From the NCBI RefSeq assembly GCF_004349315.1, contig NZ_SMLH01000009.1, positions 62,001-126,000 on the forward strand: a DNA stretch of 64,000 nt, given 5' to 3'. This document shows positions 1 to 8,084 of the stretch, one piece after another; within the stretch, counting starts at the first letter, position 1, and each line of letters begins with the position of its first letter. This stretch comes from Flavobacterium ranwuense (GTDB lineage Bacteria; Bacteroidota; Bacteroidia; Flavobacteriales; Flavobacteriaceae). Below the pieces are notes generated by a model. That model was given only the letters and a program-made list of their open reading frames with translations. It was not told the origin of the DNA and did not search any database. Position numbers and translations under genes: made by a program.

Positions 1-789
1 ATACATATGATATAGTTTTGAAATACCAATATATCCGGCAAGCATAAAACCAATGATAAACATTACGGAGCCCATGGCACCAAATAAATGCATTGGTCTT
101 TTTCCAAACCTTGAAAGAAACCAAATGGTAATTAAATCCAAGAAACCATTGATGAAACGTTCCATCCCAAATTTAGTTTCGCCATATTTTCTGGCTTGAT
201 GCTGCACCACTTTTTCACCAATTTTTCCAAAACCGGCATTTTTTGCCAAAACTGGAATGTATCGGTGCATTTCACCTGAAACTTCAATGTTTTTCACCAC
301 AACATTTTTGTACGCTTTCAATCCGCAATTGAAATCATTCAATTCAACTCCTGATGTTTTTCTCGCCGCCCAATTGAATAATTTAGAAGGTAAGTTTTTT
401 GCCACAACAGAATCGTAGCGTTTCTTTTTCCAACCGGAAACCAAATCATATTTACCATTGGTAATCATATCGTACAATCCCGGAATTTCCTCTGGGCTAT
501 CTTGTAAATCGGCATCCATGGTGATAATGACATCGCCTTTTGCTTTTGCAAAACCGGCATGTAAGGCTTGTGATTTTCCGAAATTTTTCATGAAACGAAC
601 CCCTTTTACGTGTGGGTTTTCTTGGGCAAATCCTTCGATAATATTCCATGAATTATCCGTACTTCCATCATCCAGAAAAATGATTTCATAAGAATAATTA
701 TGAGATTGCATCACTTTAATGATCCAGTTATACAGTTCATTAAGTGATTCCTCTTCATTAAGAAGCGGTATGAGTATAGATAAATTCAT
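1..789 (-). CDS. Family 2 glycosyltransferase with C-terminal membrane segment (partial)
   Basis: The reading frame starts at the ATG complementary to 787-789 and runs off the left edge, so about 263 N-terminal residues are visible. It begins with MNLSILIPLLNEEESL, then LDDGSTDNS and MDADLQD, the nucleotide-sugar and metal-binding motifs of the GT-A fold. Near the edge there is a hydrophobic segment (MGSVMFIIGFMLAGYIG) as in DPM1/GtrB-like polyprenyl-phosphate glycosyltransferases. The family usually passes a sugar from a nucleotide donor to a polyprenyl phosphate at the inner membrane. It starts 6 bases after the DUF4199 gene, so the two are probably one transcript. The sugar and acceptor cannot be told from sequence, and the C-terminus is missing. 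Confidence 0.9.
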   Translation of the reverse strand, partial: MNLSILIPLLNEEESLNELYNWIIKVMQSHNYSYEIIFLDDGSTDNSWNIIEGFAQENPHVKGVRFMKNFGKSQALHAGFAKAKGDVIITMDADLQDSPEEIPGLYDMITNGKYDLVSGWKKKRYDSVVAKNLPSKLFNWAARKTSGVELNDFNCGLKAYKNVVVKNIEVSGEMHRYIPVLAKNAGFGKIGEKVVQHQARKYGETKFGMERFINGFLDLITIWFLSRFGKRPMHLFGAMGSVMFIIGFMLAGYIGISKLYHMY

Positions 790-795
790 TAATTT

Positions 796-1326
796 TTATT
801 CTTGTGTAGATTTGCTTTTGAAAAATGCTGCCAAAATTAATCCGAAAATTGAACTAAAAACAATACTAAAAACGGATCCTTTTAGTAATTCCAATGTAGA
901 ATAAGGATTGTTTTCTTTCATTTTTGCTATTGCTTCGTTAATGGCTGATGCTGGTGTGCCAAATTTCTGCATCATATTGACAGTATATTTAATCATTAAT
1001 TCACTTAAAGTCTCTTTAGCAGAAGGATCAATAAAATTGAATAAAAGAACATTAAAAAGTGTAGAAATTAAAATACCTATTAGTGTAGCAATGAAGTAAG
1101 TCGTAAAAGCATCTTTGAAAGAGAAAACATTGTTGAGCTCTTTTTTTGTTTTCGAAAGTAAAACAATTCCCAATACAAGGTAAATTAAAATGCTTAAAGC
1201 TCCAATCCACCAAGAAGTAAACAGATTTAAATCAATAGCGTATATTGTCGAAGTAATTAATGCAGAAACAATTCCAATTGTTACTCCAAAGGTTATTCCA
1301 TTCTTTTTAATAATTTCATTTATCAT
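796..1326 (-). CDS. DUF4199 family membrane protein
   Basis: This 176-residue protein starts best at MINEIIKKNG; an upstream extension of 12 residues is open but unlike the family start. It has four predicted hydrophobic segments: two near the N-terminus, one mid-protein (YFIATLIGILISTLFNVLLF) and one at the C-terminus (VFSIVFSSIFGLILAAFF). This is the arrangement of DUF4199 proteins, common in Bacteroidota and of unknown function. It directly precedes the glycosyltransferase with a 6-base gap, which suggests an envelope-related role. That role is inference only. Confidence 0.8.
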   Translation of the reverse strand: MINEIIKKNGITFGVTIGIVSALITSTIYAIDLNLFTSWWIGALSILIYLVLGIVLLSKTKKELNNVFSFKDAFTTYFIATLIGILISTLFNVLLFNFIDPSAKETLSELMIKYTVNMMQKFGTPASAINEAIAKMKENNPYSTLELLKGSVFSIVFSSIFGLILAAFFKSKSTQE

Positions 1327-1425
1327 TGTTACTGTTTTAGAATTAATCCACAAATATAACAATTCCCAATATATTCGTAGCTAAAAATCGTTTTTTACGA
1401 TTATATAAAAAAAGTGATGCAAAGA

Positions 1426-1455
1426 TTTGTTTATTGGAAAATAATTGTAAATTTG
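1426..1455 (+). promoter_or_regulatory. Bacteroidota promoter of the L31 gene
   Basis: A -33 element TTTG (1426-1429) and a -7 element TAAATTTG (1448-1455) are separated by 18 bases, matching the Bacteroidota sigma consensus. The expected start near 1462 leaves a leader of about 105 nt before the L31 start codon, long enough to hold regulatory structure. Confidence 0.7.
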
Positions 1456-1566
1456 CAAACTCAAAATAATATTGTAAAACAAAAAGTTATAAGGAGTTTA
1501 TACCTTTTCTGTTAGAAGAAAAGCTTCAAGACAAATTATAATTAACAAATAAAAAAGATTAACAAG

Positions 1567-1818
1567 ATGAAAAAAGGAATTCACCCAGAAAATTACAGAT
1601 TAGTTGCATTTAAAGACATGTCAAATGACGAAGTTTTTATCACTAAATCTACTGCAGATACAAGAGAAACATTAACAGTTGACGGAGTTGAATATCCAGT
1701 TGTAAAAATGGAGATCTCTAGAACATCTCACCCTTTTTACACAGGTAAATCTAAACTTATTGATACTGCAGGACGTATTGATAAATTCAAAACTAAATAC
1801 GCTAAACACGTTAAATAA
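1567..1818 (+). CDS. rpmE2: 50S ribosomal protein L31, type B
   Basis: The 83-residue product begins MKKGIHPENYR and carries the SRTSHPFYTG segment typical of L31. It lacks the zinc-binding cysteines of the C+ form, so it is the zinc-independent type B paralogue. L31 sits at the central protuberance of the 50S subunit. The gene is monocistronic: it has its own strong promoter upstream and a hairpin terminator just downstream. In other bacteria type B L31 is induced under zinc limitation; no Zur site was recognised here. Confidence 0.95.
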   Translation: MKKGIHPENYRLVAFKDMSNDEVFITKSTADTRETLTVDGVEYPVVKMEISRTSHPFYTGKSKLIDTAGRIDKFKTKYAKHVK

Positions 1819-1843
1819 TTTTAACTTGTTCTCAAATACAATC

Positions 1844-1872
1844 AAGCCTTCCTTTTTGGAAGGCTTTTTTTA
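1844..1872 (+). terminator. Rho-independent terminator after L31 gene
   Basis: AAGCCTTCC and GGAAGGCTT form a perfect 9-bp stem around a five-T loop, followed by a T run. Confidence 0.85.
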
Positions 1873-1927
1873 TTTAATATAGAATGAGTTATACAGTCAC
1901 TCCCATTAAAATAAATATAAATCTTTG

Positions 1928-1935
1928 TAACTTTG
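1928..1935 (+). promoter_or_regulatory. Putative -7 box of the GlmU-like gene
   Basis: TAACTTTG matches TAnnTTTG and lies 50 bases before the start codon. No convincing -33 TTG is present at the right distance, so the promoter is only moderately supported. Confidence 0.5.
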
Positions 1936-1984
1936 AACCCGATAACCAAATCAATATTTTAATAATTGCCAAATCAATTTATTT

Positions 1985-3160
1985 ATGAATTACATCCTTT
2001 TTGATGGTCCCGCTCGAAATGCACTTTTGCCATTTACTTTCACACGCCCGGTTGCTGATATTCTTATCGGAATCATGACCATTCGTCAAAAATGGGAAAT
2101 GCGTCTGGGTTCTACTACAACTACATTGACAGAGGAATATTTATCAGAGAAATTTCCAATGGTAGAATTAGAAGAAAATGTAATGATAAACGCCTCTTTT
2201 CTTCCTAATGATGTATTAGCAGAGCTGGTTAGTAATCTGGAACCAAATCAAGCCATTTTTAAAGGCGATGAAGTCATTGCTTTTTATACGAATGAGGAAC
2301 AAGAAGAAGTAGATTTTGATACCTATAAAATTATTGAATACAATGATGATTGCTTGACAGTTGAGCATACTTGGGATATTTTTTCTAAAAATGATGCTGC
2401 GATACGAGAAGATTTCGAATATTTAACGGAAGACAGGAAATCACAACCCATCCCAAAAAGTGTCAATGTCATTGCGCCGGAGAACATATTTATAGAAGAA
2501 GGGGCAAAGTTAGAGTTTGTAACTTTAAATGCTTCTTTAGGTCCCATATATATAGGTAAAGATTCAGAAATTATGGAAGGTTCCGTAATCAGAGGACCTT
2601 TTGCCTTGTGCGAAAATGCGCAAGTAAAAATGGCTTCAAAAGTATATGGCGCTACAACTGTTGGTCCGTATTCCAGGATTGGTGGGGAGGTAAAAAACAC
2701 AGTGCTTTTTGCATATTCGAATAAGGGACATGATGGGTTTCTTGGAGATTCTGTTCTTGGCGAATGGTGTAATATTGGTGCTGACAGCAACAATTCTAAT
2801 CTAAAGAATAATTACGAAGAAGTGAAATTGTGGAGTTATGAAACGGAAGGTTTTGCTAAAACTGGACTTCAGTTTTGCGGATTGATGATGGGGGATCACA
2901 GCAAATGCGGAATTAATACTATGTTCAATACGGGGACGGTAGTAGGAGTGAGTGCTAATATCTTTGGCAGTGGGTTTCCTCGCAATTTTGTACCTAGTTT
3001 TTCCTGGGGTGGCGCTTCCGGTTTTACCACTTATGTGACCAAAAAAGCTTTTGAAACGGCTCGATTAGTAATGAGTCGTAGAAATGTGGATTTTGACGAA
3101 AGAGAAGAAGCTATTCTAGAACATGTTTTTGAGGAATCAAAAAAGTGGAGAAAAGAATAA
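1985..3160 (+). CDS. GlmU-like putative sugar nucleotidyltransferase
   Basis: The 391-residue protein starts MNYILFDGPARNALLPFTFTRP. The N-terminal half (about 1-180) resembles a nucleotidyltransferase fold but lacks the LAAGxGTRM nucleotide-binding signature. The second half (about 180-350) has the hexapeptide rhythm of a left-handed beta-helix (IGKDSEIMEGSVIRGPF, VGPYSRIGGEV) as in the GlmU acetyltransferase domain. Bacteroidota carry this as a 'GlmU family protein' distinct from true GlmU, and its reaction is not established. It is monocistronic with its own terminator. The missing N-terminal signature makes pyrophosphorylase activity doubtful. Confidence 0.8.
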   Translation: MNYILFDGPARNALLPFTFTRPVADILIGIMTIRQKWEMRLGSTTTTLTEEYLSEKFPMVELEENVMINASFLPNDVLAELVSNLEPNQAIFKGDEVIAFYTNEEQEEVDFDTYKIIEYNDDCLTVEHTWDIFSKNDAAIREDFEYLTEDRKSQPIPKSVNVIAPENIFIEEGAKLEFVTLNASLGPIYIGKDSEIMEGSVIRGPFALCENAQVKMASKVYGATTVGPYSRIGGEVKNTVLFAYSNKGHDGFLGDSVLGEWCNIGADSNNSNLKNNYEEVKLWSYETEGFAKTGLQFCGLMMGDHSKCGINTMFNTGTVVGVSANIFGSGFPRNFVPSFSWGGASGFTTYVTKKAFETARLVMSRRNVDFDEREEAILEHVFEESKKWRKE

Positions 3161-3181
3161 TTTCTACTTTATATACAATGT

Positions 3182-3210
3182 AAAAAGCCTCTTGATTGAG
3201 GCTTTTTTTT
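3182..3210. terminator. Bidirectional terminator between convergent genes
   Basis: AAAAAGCCTC and GAGGCTTTTT form a 10-bp stem with a 6-base loop and T runs on both strands, between the plus-strand GlmU-like gene and the minus-strand transpeptidase gene. Confidence 0.85.
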
Positions 3211-3239
3211 ATTTTAAGTACTACTAAGTAAATAGCTGT

Positions 3240-3773
3240 TTATTGATAAGCATAAATAAGGGAGCCGTTTTTTATCAAGTCAATCAACGGATTGGCATTA
3301 TTGTCAGGAACAGAAAAACATCCCCAACTGAACTTACTAAACATTTTTTTTGACGAATGAACCACGATATTTCTTTTCAAAGCATTCGAATTTTTATCGT
3401 TTTCTAAACCATCTAATCTTAAAGAATATCCCCACATGCCTTGATAGGTCTGTAGCGTAACATAACATCCTAATGAAGTGGCTTTACTTCCTTCAATATT
3501 GCTAAATGAACTAGGAGTCAATCCGGTTCCTGAGCCGGAACCATGATCAACATTACTGGTCAGAAGTATTTTGTTATTTTTTAAATCAATAACATACAGC
3601 CTTGCTTCGTTGATTGATTTTGAAAAATCAATTAGCGTAATAATATTTTTATTTTTGGCTTTAGAACCCCATTTTGTTTGTACTTCACAAGCTTTCTGTA
3701 CAATTTCTTCATTGCTCTGAGCTACAATAAAATTAAAAGCGCATAAGAGAATAATTGTTAATGTTTTTTTCAT
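3240..3773 (-). CDS. Murein L,D-transpeptidase catalytic domain family protein (YkuD_2)
   Basis: The 177-residue secreted protein has a signal peptide (MKKTLTIILLCAFNFIVAQ). The catalytic pattern is visible: VVHSS with His139, then SWGCF with Cys152, in the order used by L,D-transpeptidases, and HGSGSG (residues 78-83) before them. YkuD_2 proteins (PF13645) are predicted to crosslink or attach to peptidoglycan in the periplasm. It is monocistronic and convergent with the GlmU-like gene. The exact substrate is unknown. Confidence 0.85.
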   Translation of the reverse strand: MKKTLTIILLCAFNFIVAQSNEEIVQKACEVQTKWGSKAKNKNIITLIDFSKSINEARLYVIDLKNNKILLTSNVDHGSGSGTGLTPSSFSNIEGSKATSLGCYVTLQTYQGMWGYSLRLDGLENDKNSNALKRNIVVHSSKKMFSKFSWGCFSVPDNNANPLIDLIKNGSLIYAYQ

Positions 3774-4070
3774 GAACTAGTTTTTAAATTTTCATTCAAC
3801 CTAGAAAAATTAGGTTTTTCGTTTACACATCGATTTTGTTTTCTACACTATTCTCCTGTTTTTTACATTGTTTAAACATGGATAACTGTTTTCATCATGA
3901 TTTAGGGATTTGTTGTTTTTAAGATTTTTCTTTTGTTTCAAATGCAAAATATTTTTAGTTAGTAAAGGTCTAAATATCAACTACAAAACTATAAAAAAAC
4001 ACTATTATTGTGCTCGGTTTAATTTTTTTATTTCTTGTATTTAAAATTTAAATTGTTATAAATTATTCAA
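3774..4070. other. Intergenic spacer, no gene seen
   Basis: This is the upstream part of the 375-base AT-rich spacer between divergent genes. No conserved reading frame, tRNA or clear hairpin was found. A TGTTTAAACA palindrome lies near 3875, without the spaced partner seen at the 24-38 kb operators. Confidence 0.5.
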
Positions 4071-4100
4071 TTGTCCAATTACTGAATTAATCTATCTTTG
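4071..4100 (+). promoter_or_regulatory. Promoter of the ABC-F gene
   Basis: TTG (4071-4073) and TATCTTTG (4093-4100) are spaced by 19 bases, fitting the Bacteroidota consensus, 48 bases before the start codon. Confidence 0.65.
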
Positions 4101-4148
4101 CACTTTTAAAATCAGATAATCAAATTATCTAAAAATCTTATAATCTAA

Positions 4149-5783
4149 ATGATTACAGTTAACGATATTTCTGTGCAATTTGGTGGCACAACACTTTTTA
4201 GTGATGTTTCTTTTGCTATAAATGAAAATGATAAAATTGCCCTAATGGGTAAAAATGGAGCAGGAAAATCGACGCTGCTTAAAATTATTGCGGGTCAAAG
4301 CAAGCCTTCAACCGGTAATATTTCGGCACCAAAAGATGCTGTTGTGGCCTATTTGCCTCAGCATTTGTTGACTACAGACGGTGCAACGGTGATGCAAGAA
4401 ACGTCGAAAGCTTTTGGAGAAGTTTTTGCAATGAAAGCGGAGATTGATGAAATCAATGAACAATTAACCATTCGTACGGATTATGAAAGTGATGCATACA
4501 TGAAATTAATCGAAAGAGTTTCTGACTTAAGCGAGAAATTTTATGCTATTGAAGAAATAAATTACGAAGCCGAAGTAGAGAAAATATTAATTGGTTTAGG
4601 TTTTGTCCGCGAAGATTTTGTCCGCCAAACTTCAGAATTCTCTGGAGGATGGAGAATGCGAATTGAACTTGCCAAAATTCTTTTGCAAAAACCAGACTTA
4701 ATTTTACTGGATGAGCCTACCAATCATATGGATATTGAAAGTATTCAATGGTTAGAGGATTTCTTGATTAATTCAGCCAAAGCGGTTGTGGTAATTTCTC
4801 ACGATAGAGCTTTTGTCGATAATATTACCAATCGTACCATCGAAGTTACGATGGGACGTATTTATGATTATAAAGCTAAATACTCTCATTATCTGGAACT
4901 TAGAAAAGACAGACGTGTGCATCAGCAAAAAGCGTATGACGAGCAACAACGAATGATTGCTGATAATAGAACTTTTATCGATCGTTTTAAAGGGACATTT
5001 TCTAAAACGGATGCCGTTCAATCCCGTGTTAAAATGTTAGAGAAATTGGTTATTGTTCAGGTTGATGAGGTGGATACTTCGGCTTTGAAACTAAAATTCC
5101 CACCTGCTGCCCGTTCAGGACAATATCCGGTAATTGTAAAAGATTTAACAAAATCGTATGGCAATCACGTTGTTTTTTCGAATGCAAATATGGTCATTGA
5201 AAGAGGAGAAAAAGTAGCTTTCGTAGGGAAAAATGGGGAAGGGAAATCAACGATGATCAAAGCCATTATGAAAGAAATCGAAATAAATGGTGGAAGTTTA
5301 GAAATTGGTCATAATGCCCAAATTGGTTATTTTGCTCAAAATCAAGCCTCTTTATTAGATGAAAACGCCACTATTTTTGAAACTATTGATGATATTGCCG
5401 TGGGTGATGTTCGAACTAAAATTAAAGATATTTTAGGAGCTTTTATGTTTCAGGGTGATGATGTGACCAAAAAAGTGAAAGTACTTTCCGGTGGCGAAAA
5501 AACGCGTTTGGCAATGATTAAACTATTGTTGGAACCAGTGAATTTATTGATTTTGGATGAGCCTTCGAATCACTTGGACATGAAAACCAAAGATATTATC
5601 AAAGATGCGTTGCGTGATTTTGACGGAACATTAATTTTGGTTTCTCACGACAGGGATTTCTTGGATGGATTGGCAACTAAAGTTTTTGAGTTTGGAAACA
5701 AAAGAGTAGTAGAACATTTTGAAGATATTACCGGTTTCTTGGCTCATAAGAAAATGGACAGTATGCGAGAGATAGAGAAATAG
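4149..5783 (+). CDS. ABC-F family ATPase (EttA/YbiT type)
   Basis: The 544-residue soluble protein has two complete ABC cassettes and no membrane segments. Walker A motifs are GKNGAGKST (about 34-42) and GKNGEGKST (about 360-368). Signatures are FSGGW and LSGGE, and Walker B/DEP segments are LILLDEPTNHMD and LLILDEPSNHLD. The charged linker between cassettes (about 240-320) is the P-site tRNA interaction motif region of ABC-F factors, which bind the ribosomal E site and act on stalled or initiating ribosomes. It is monocistronic. The length fits the YbiT/EttA housekeeping groups rather than an antibiotic resistance factor, but the subgroup is inferred. Confidence 0.92.
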   Translation: MITVNDISVQFGGTTLFSDVSFAINENDKIALMGKNGAGKSTLLKIIAGQSKPSTGNISAPKDAVVAYLPQHLLTTDGATVMQETSKAFGEVFAMKAEIDEINEQLTIRTDYESDAYMKLIERVSDLSEKFYAIEEINYEAEVEKILIGLGFVREDFVRQTSEFSGGWRMRIELAKILLQKPDLILLDEPTNHMDIESIQWLEDFLINSAKAVVVISHDRAFVDNITNRTIEVTMGRIYDYKAKYSHYLELRKDRRVHQQKAYDEQQRMIADNRTFIDRFKGTFSKTDAVQSRVKMLEKLVIVQVDEVDTSALKLKFPPAARSGQYPVIVKDLTKSYGNHVVFSNANMVIERGEKVAFVGKNGEGKSTMIKAIMKEIEINGGSLEIGHNAQIGYFAQNQASLLDENATIFETIDDIAVGDVRTKIKDILGAFMFQGDDVTKKVKVLSGGEKTRLAMIKLLLEPVNLLILDEPSNHLDMKTKDIIKDALRDFDGTLILVSHDRDFLDGLATKVFEFGNKRVVEHFEDITGFLAHKKMDSMREIEK

Positions 5784-5810
5784 TGTTCAGATAGAACAGG
5801 TTATAGATAC

Positions 5811-5844
5811 AAAAAAGACATGCGTATAACGCATGTCTTTTTTG
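5811..5844 (+). terminator. Terminator after ABC-F gene
   Basis: AAAGACATGCGT and ACGCATGTCTTT form a 12-bp perfect stem around ATA, followed by TTT. Confidence 0.9.
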
Positions 5845-6006
5845 TTTAAGTCAAGTTTTGAGAATTTTTTTTGTAGTAAAAACATAGTGATTTTTGAAGG
5901 TAATTTTTTATATATAAAAGGTTAAAGTGCTTGTTAGTAATATTTTAATTTTAATTTTTTCGTACCTTGTATTGTAATTGAATTTCAATGTATAAAATTT
6001 TTAGTC

Positions 6007-7170
6007 ATGAAAAAATTAATTTTATCCTTTGTCTTTTTAGCTACCGCGCTGTTTAGTGCGCCACTTTTTTCTCAAATAGAAAGTAGAGCTGTAGCTTTGG
6101 GTATGCCGGGTGATAACCTTAATCTTTATGCAGTATTAGATATTTTTCAAAAATCAAAAACTTTAGAAGAATTTGAAAGAGCGATTAATGATAAAGATAC
6201 CAATATTAATAATCTTGATTTGAATAATGATGGCTATGTAGATTACATTCAGGTAGTTAGTTATAGGGATGGAGATTCTTATTCAATAGTCCTTCGCGTG
6301 GCGGTAAATAGGATTGAATATCAGGATGTAGCTGTTATAGAAGTCAATAAAAATAGATTTGGGAAGGTTGTTATTCAAATTATAGGTGATGAAGAATTGT
6401 ATGGTGAAGATTATATTTTGGAACCTTCATCAGGGGATAATTATACTCCAAATCCGGGTTATTTAGGTTATGAAAGAGCGTACACGGGTAATTATTGGAA
6501 CGGTGTTTTATATGTTAATAATTGGCCAATAGTAATCAATTTATTTTCTCCATCATTTGTAATTTACATATCTCCATGGCGTTGGGGATATTATCCATCT
6601 TATTGGCGTGCGTGGACTCCTGTTTATTATTATAATTATTGGGATTACCATCGTCATTATTATAGAAACGATTTTTATCGAAGAGTAGGATATGTAAGAT
6701 ATCCTCTTGCGCATTCGTATTATTATTCCAGAAGGAATAGCTCTCCAGTAGTAAAGAGAAACCGGATGAATAATACTTATAGAGAGACGTATCAAGGAAG
6801 GAATTTTAGAAGACCGGAAGGAACAGTTCTTCCTAGAACTCGAGAGCAAATGAGAGGAAACCGTTCCGCAAATCCTCGAACTTCCCTTTCAGTTCAGCCC
6901 ATGACACCAACAAGACGTCAAAATGTAGATGAAAACCGCCAGCGAAATCCTTCGTCAGCGCATCCAGTTCAGCCTACGGCACCAACAAATCGCCAACAGG
7001 CACCAAGAACACGTCAAGATAATCCTTCAACAACCCGACCGGCTAGATCTATTGCACCAGCGAATCGCCAACGAAACGAAGGAACACGTTCCGCTCCATC
7101 AAGAAGACCTGTGGAAAAAACGCCGCCGGCAAGAACGAATAACCCTTCTCGTGGTAAGGATAGAAATTAA
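6007..7170 (+). CDS. Secreted protein with basic low-complexity tail, function unknown
   Basis: The 387-residue protein has a signal peptide (MKKLILSFVFLATALFSAPLFSQ). A folded N-terminal part (about 25-150) contains DLNNDGYVDYIQV, an EF-hand-like D-x-N-x-D-G loop. A tyrosine/tryptophan-rich middle follows (about 155-240, many YY and RW pairs). The last 130 residues are rich in Arg, Asn, Pro, Thr and Gln, with loose repeats of the form QP-x-APTNRQ. Such a tail is probably disordered and strongly basic, so it may bind polyanions; this is inference. The family was not recognised. A hairpin at 7192-7229 closes the gene. Confidence 0.7.
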   Translation: MKKLILSFVFLATALFSAPLFSQIESRAVALGMPGDNLNLYAVLDIFQKSKTLEEFERAINDKDTNINNLDLNNDGYVDYIQVVSYRDGDSYSIVLRVAVNRIEYQDVAVIEVNKNRFGKVVIQIIGDEELYGEDYILEPSSGDNYTPNPGYLGYERAYTGNYWNGVLYVNNWPIVINLFSPSFVIYISPWRWGYYPSYWRAWTPVYYYNYWDYHRHYYRNDFYRRVGYVRYPLAHSYYYSRRNSSPVVKRNRMNNTYRETYQGRNFRRPEGTVLPRTREQMRGNRSANPRTSLSVQPMTPTRRQNVDENRQRNPSSAHPVQPTAPTNRQQAPRTRQDNPSTTRPARSIAPANRQRNEGTRSAPSRRPVEKTPPARTNNPSRGKDRN

Positions 7171-7191
7171 TTCAAAATTTGAATTTTTACT

Positions 7192-7229
7192 AAAAAAAGA
7201 CTGTGTTTTTAATTATACAGCCTTTTTTT
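7192..7229. terminator. Likely bidirectional terminator between convergent genes
   Basis: AAAAAAAGACTGT pairs with ACAGCCTTTTTTT with one mismatch on the plus-strand RNA (a G-U pair on the minus strand). The T runs on both sides suit termination of both neighbours. Confidence 0.6.
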
Positions 7230-7512
7230 ATAATCGTATTCCGGGAGGAAGTAATTCTTTGTAAATTGGGTTTTTTTTGAAAAACACAACTATTTTGGGA
7301 AGAATAGGGACAACTTTTAGTTTTCGTTCAATGGCAATTTCCATAATGTTTTTTAGAAAATTAGAAATGAATTCTTCGTTTTCAAATGTTTCGGGCACAT
7401 TTATTTTTGTTAAAAATATTTTTTTCTCCTGAAATGAATATTCGACAGAAACTAATCCTTCGTCTACCATAGTTTCAAATTGTCTTGAAAAAGTATTGTC
7501 TTTGATTTCCAT
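7228..7512 (-). CDS. Small YjdJ-like GNAT-fold protein with degenerate CoA loop
   Basis: The product is 94 residues from MEIKDNTF; an extension of six residues (start at 7530) is also open. The C-terminal LKVVPILPKIVVFFKKNPIY matches the KVVPxCP...FxxxHPxY signature of the small GNAT-related family PF14542. The segment where these proteins carry the glycine-rich acetyl-CoA loop reads VPETFENEEFISNFL and lacks the R/QxxGxG pattern. The fold assignment is therefore good, but acetyltransferase activity is doubtful. It is not in an obvious operon. Confidence 0.65.
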   Translation of the reverse strand: MEIKDNTFSRQFETMVDEGLVSVEYSFQEKKIFLTKINVPETFENEEFISNFLKNIMEIAIERKLKVVPILPKIVVFFKKNPIYKELLPPGIRL

Positions 7513-7535
7513 AATGATTCCTGCTTCCATAATAA

Positions 7536-7896
7536 TTAACTTTGATTCATTGGTGTTTCTGCCAATAGTATTTTTAATTTGGTGCTAATCTTGATCTCGA
7601 ATAGACCGAGATGAGTTATTCCCATGGTATCTCTTACCTTCAAATTTGACTATTAACTTCTATTTCGCTATCAATTAAAAAATAAATAAACTCCGTTTTG
7701 AGGAATTTTAACTTCATATGTCGAGTGAATTGCTATCGAAAATACCTAAATAAAAAAAAGTTTTCTGGTAAATCCAAAGCGCATTTTCGTCATTACTGTC
7801 TTTTGGCGAAACGATATTTACAAAGGTATTGATTTGATTCTCAATATCAAATGATTTCTTGGCGTATCTTGGTGCAGCTCCTTCTTTGTCAGTCAA
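7536..7896 (-). pseudogene. Pirin/YhaK bicupin remnant (C-terminal half, frameshifted)
   Basis: Three stretches in different frames read as successive parts of a pirin C-terminus. The first (7714-7896) gives APRYAKKSFDIENQINTFV...NALWIYQKTFFYLGIFD. The second (about 7645-7712) gives NGVYLF then LIDSEIEVNSQ in a shifted frame. The third (7536-about 7644) gives LKVRDTMGITHLG...KILLAETPMNQS and a stop. The N-terminal cupin, with the metal-binding histidines, is absent. The first stretch has no ATG, only TTG after an in-frame stop. This is a decayed gene, not a 60-residue protein. Confidence 0.75.
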
Positions 7897-8084
7897 TGCT
7901 TATAATCGTAATTTTAAGTTAACCAAAATTAGCTTTATTTTTGAATTCTATTCAAAATAGTTTTACAGTCATAAATTATTGATAATATAAAGTAGTAAAT
8001 CAGCTTGATTTCAATTAAAAAATTAATTTTATAAAAAAATAGAGATAATAAATCGGACGTTATTGAAAAATAGTTAAAACAATC

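Noticed and set aside
3871..3900. TGTTTAAACA palindrome near 3875 as another CarH-type operator
   Set aside because: The spaced TAAACA partner at N18 is absent; it is a compact palindrome in AT-rich DNA.
6929..7264. 111-codon plus-strand frame inside the 6007-7170 gene
   Set aside because: It is an out-of-frame reading of the basic low-complexity tail, with no independent start signal.
7714..7896. 60-residue intact protein
   Set aside because: It has only a TTG start after an in-frame stop, and its sequence is the middle of a pirin whose continuation lies in shifted frames.
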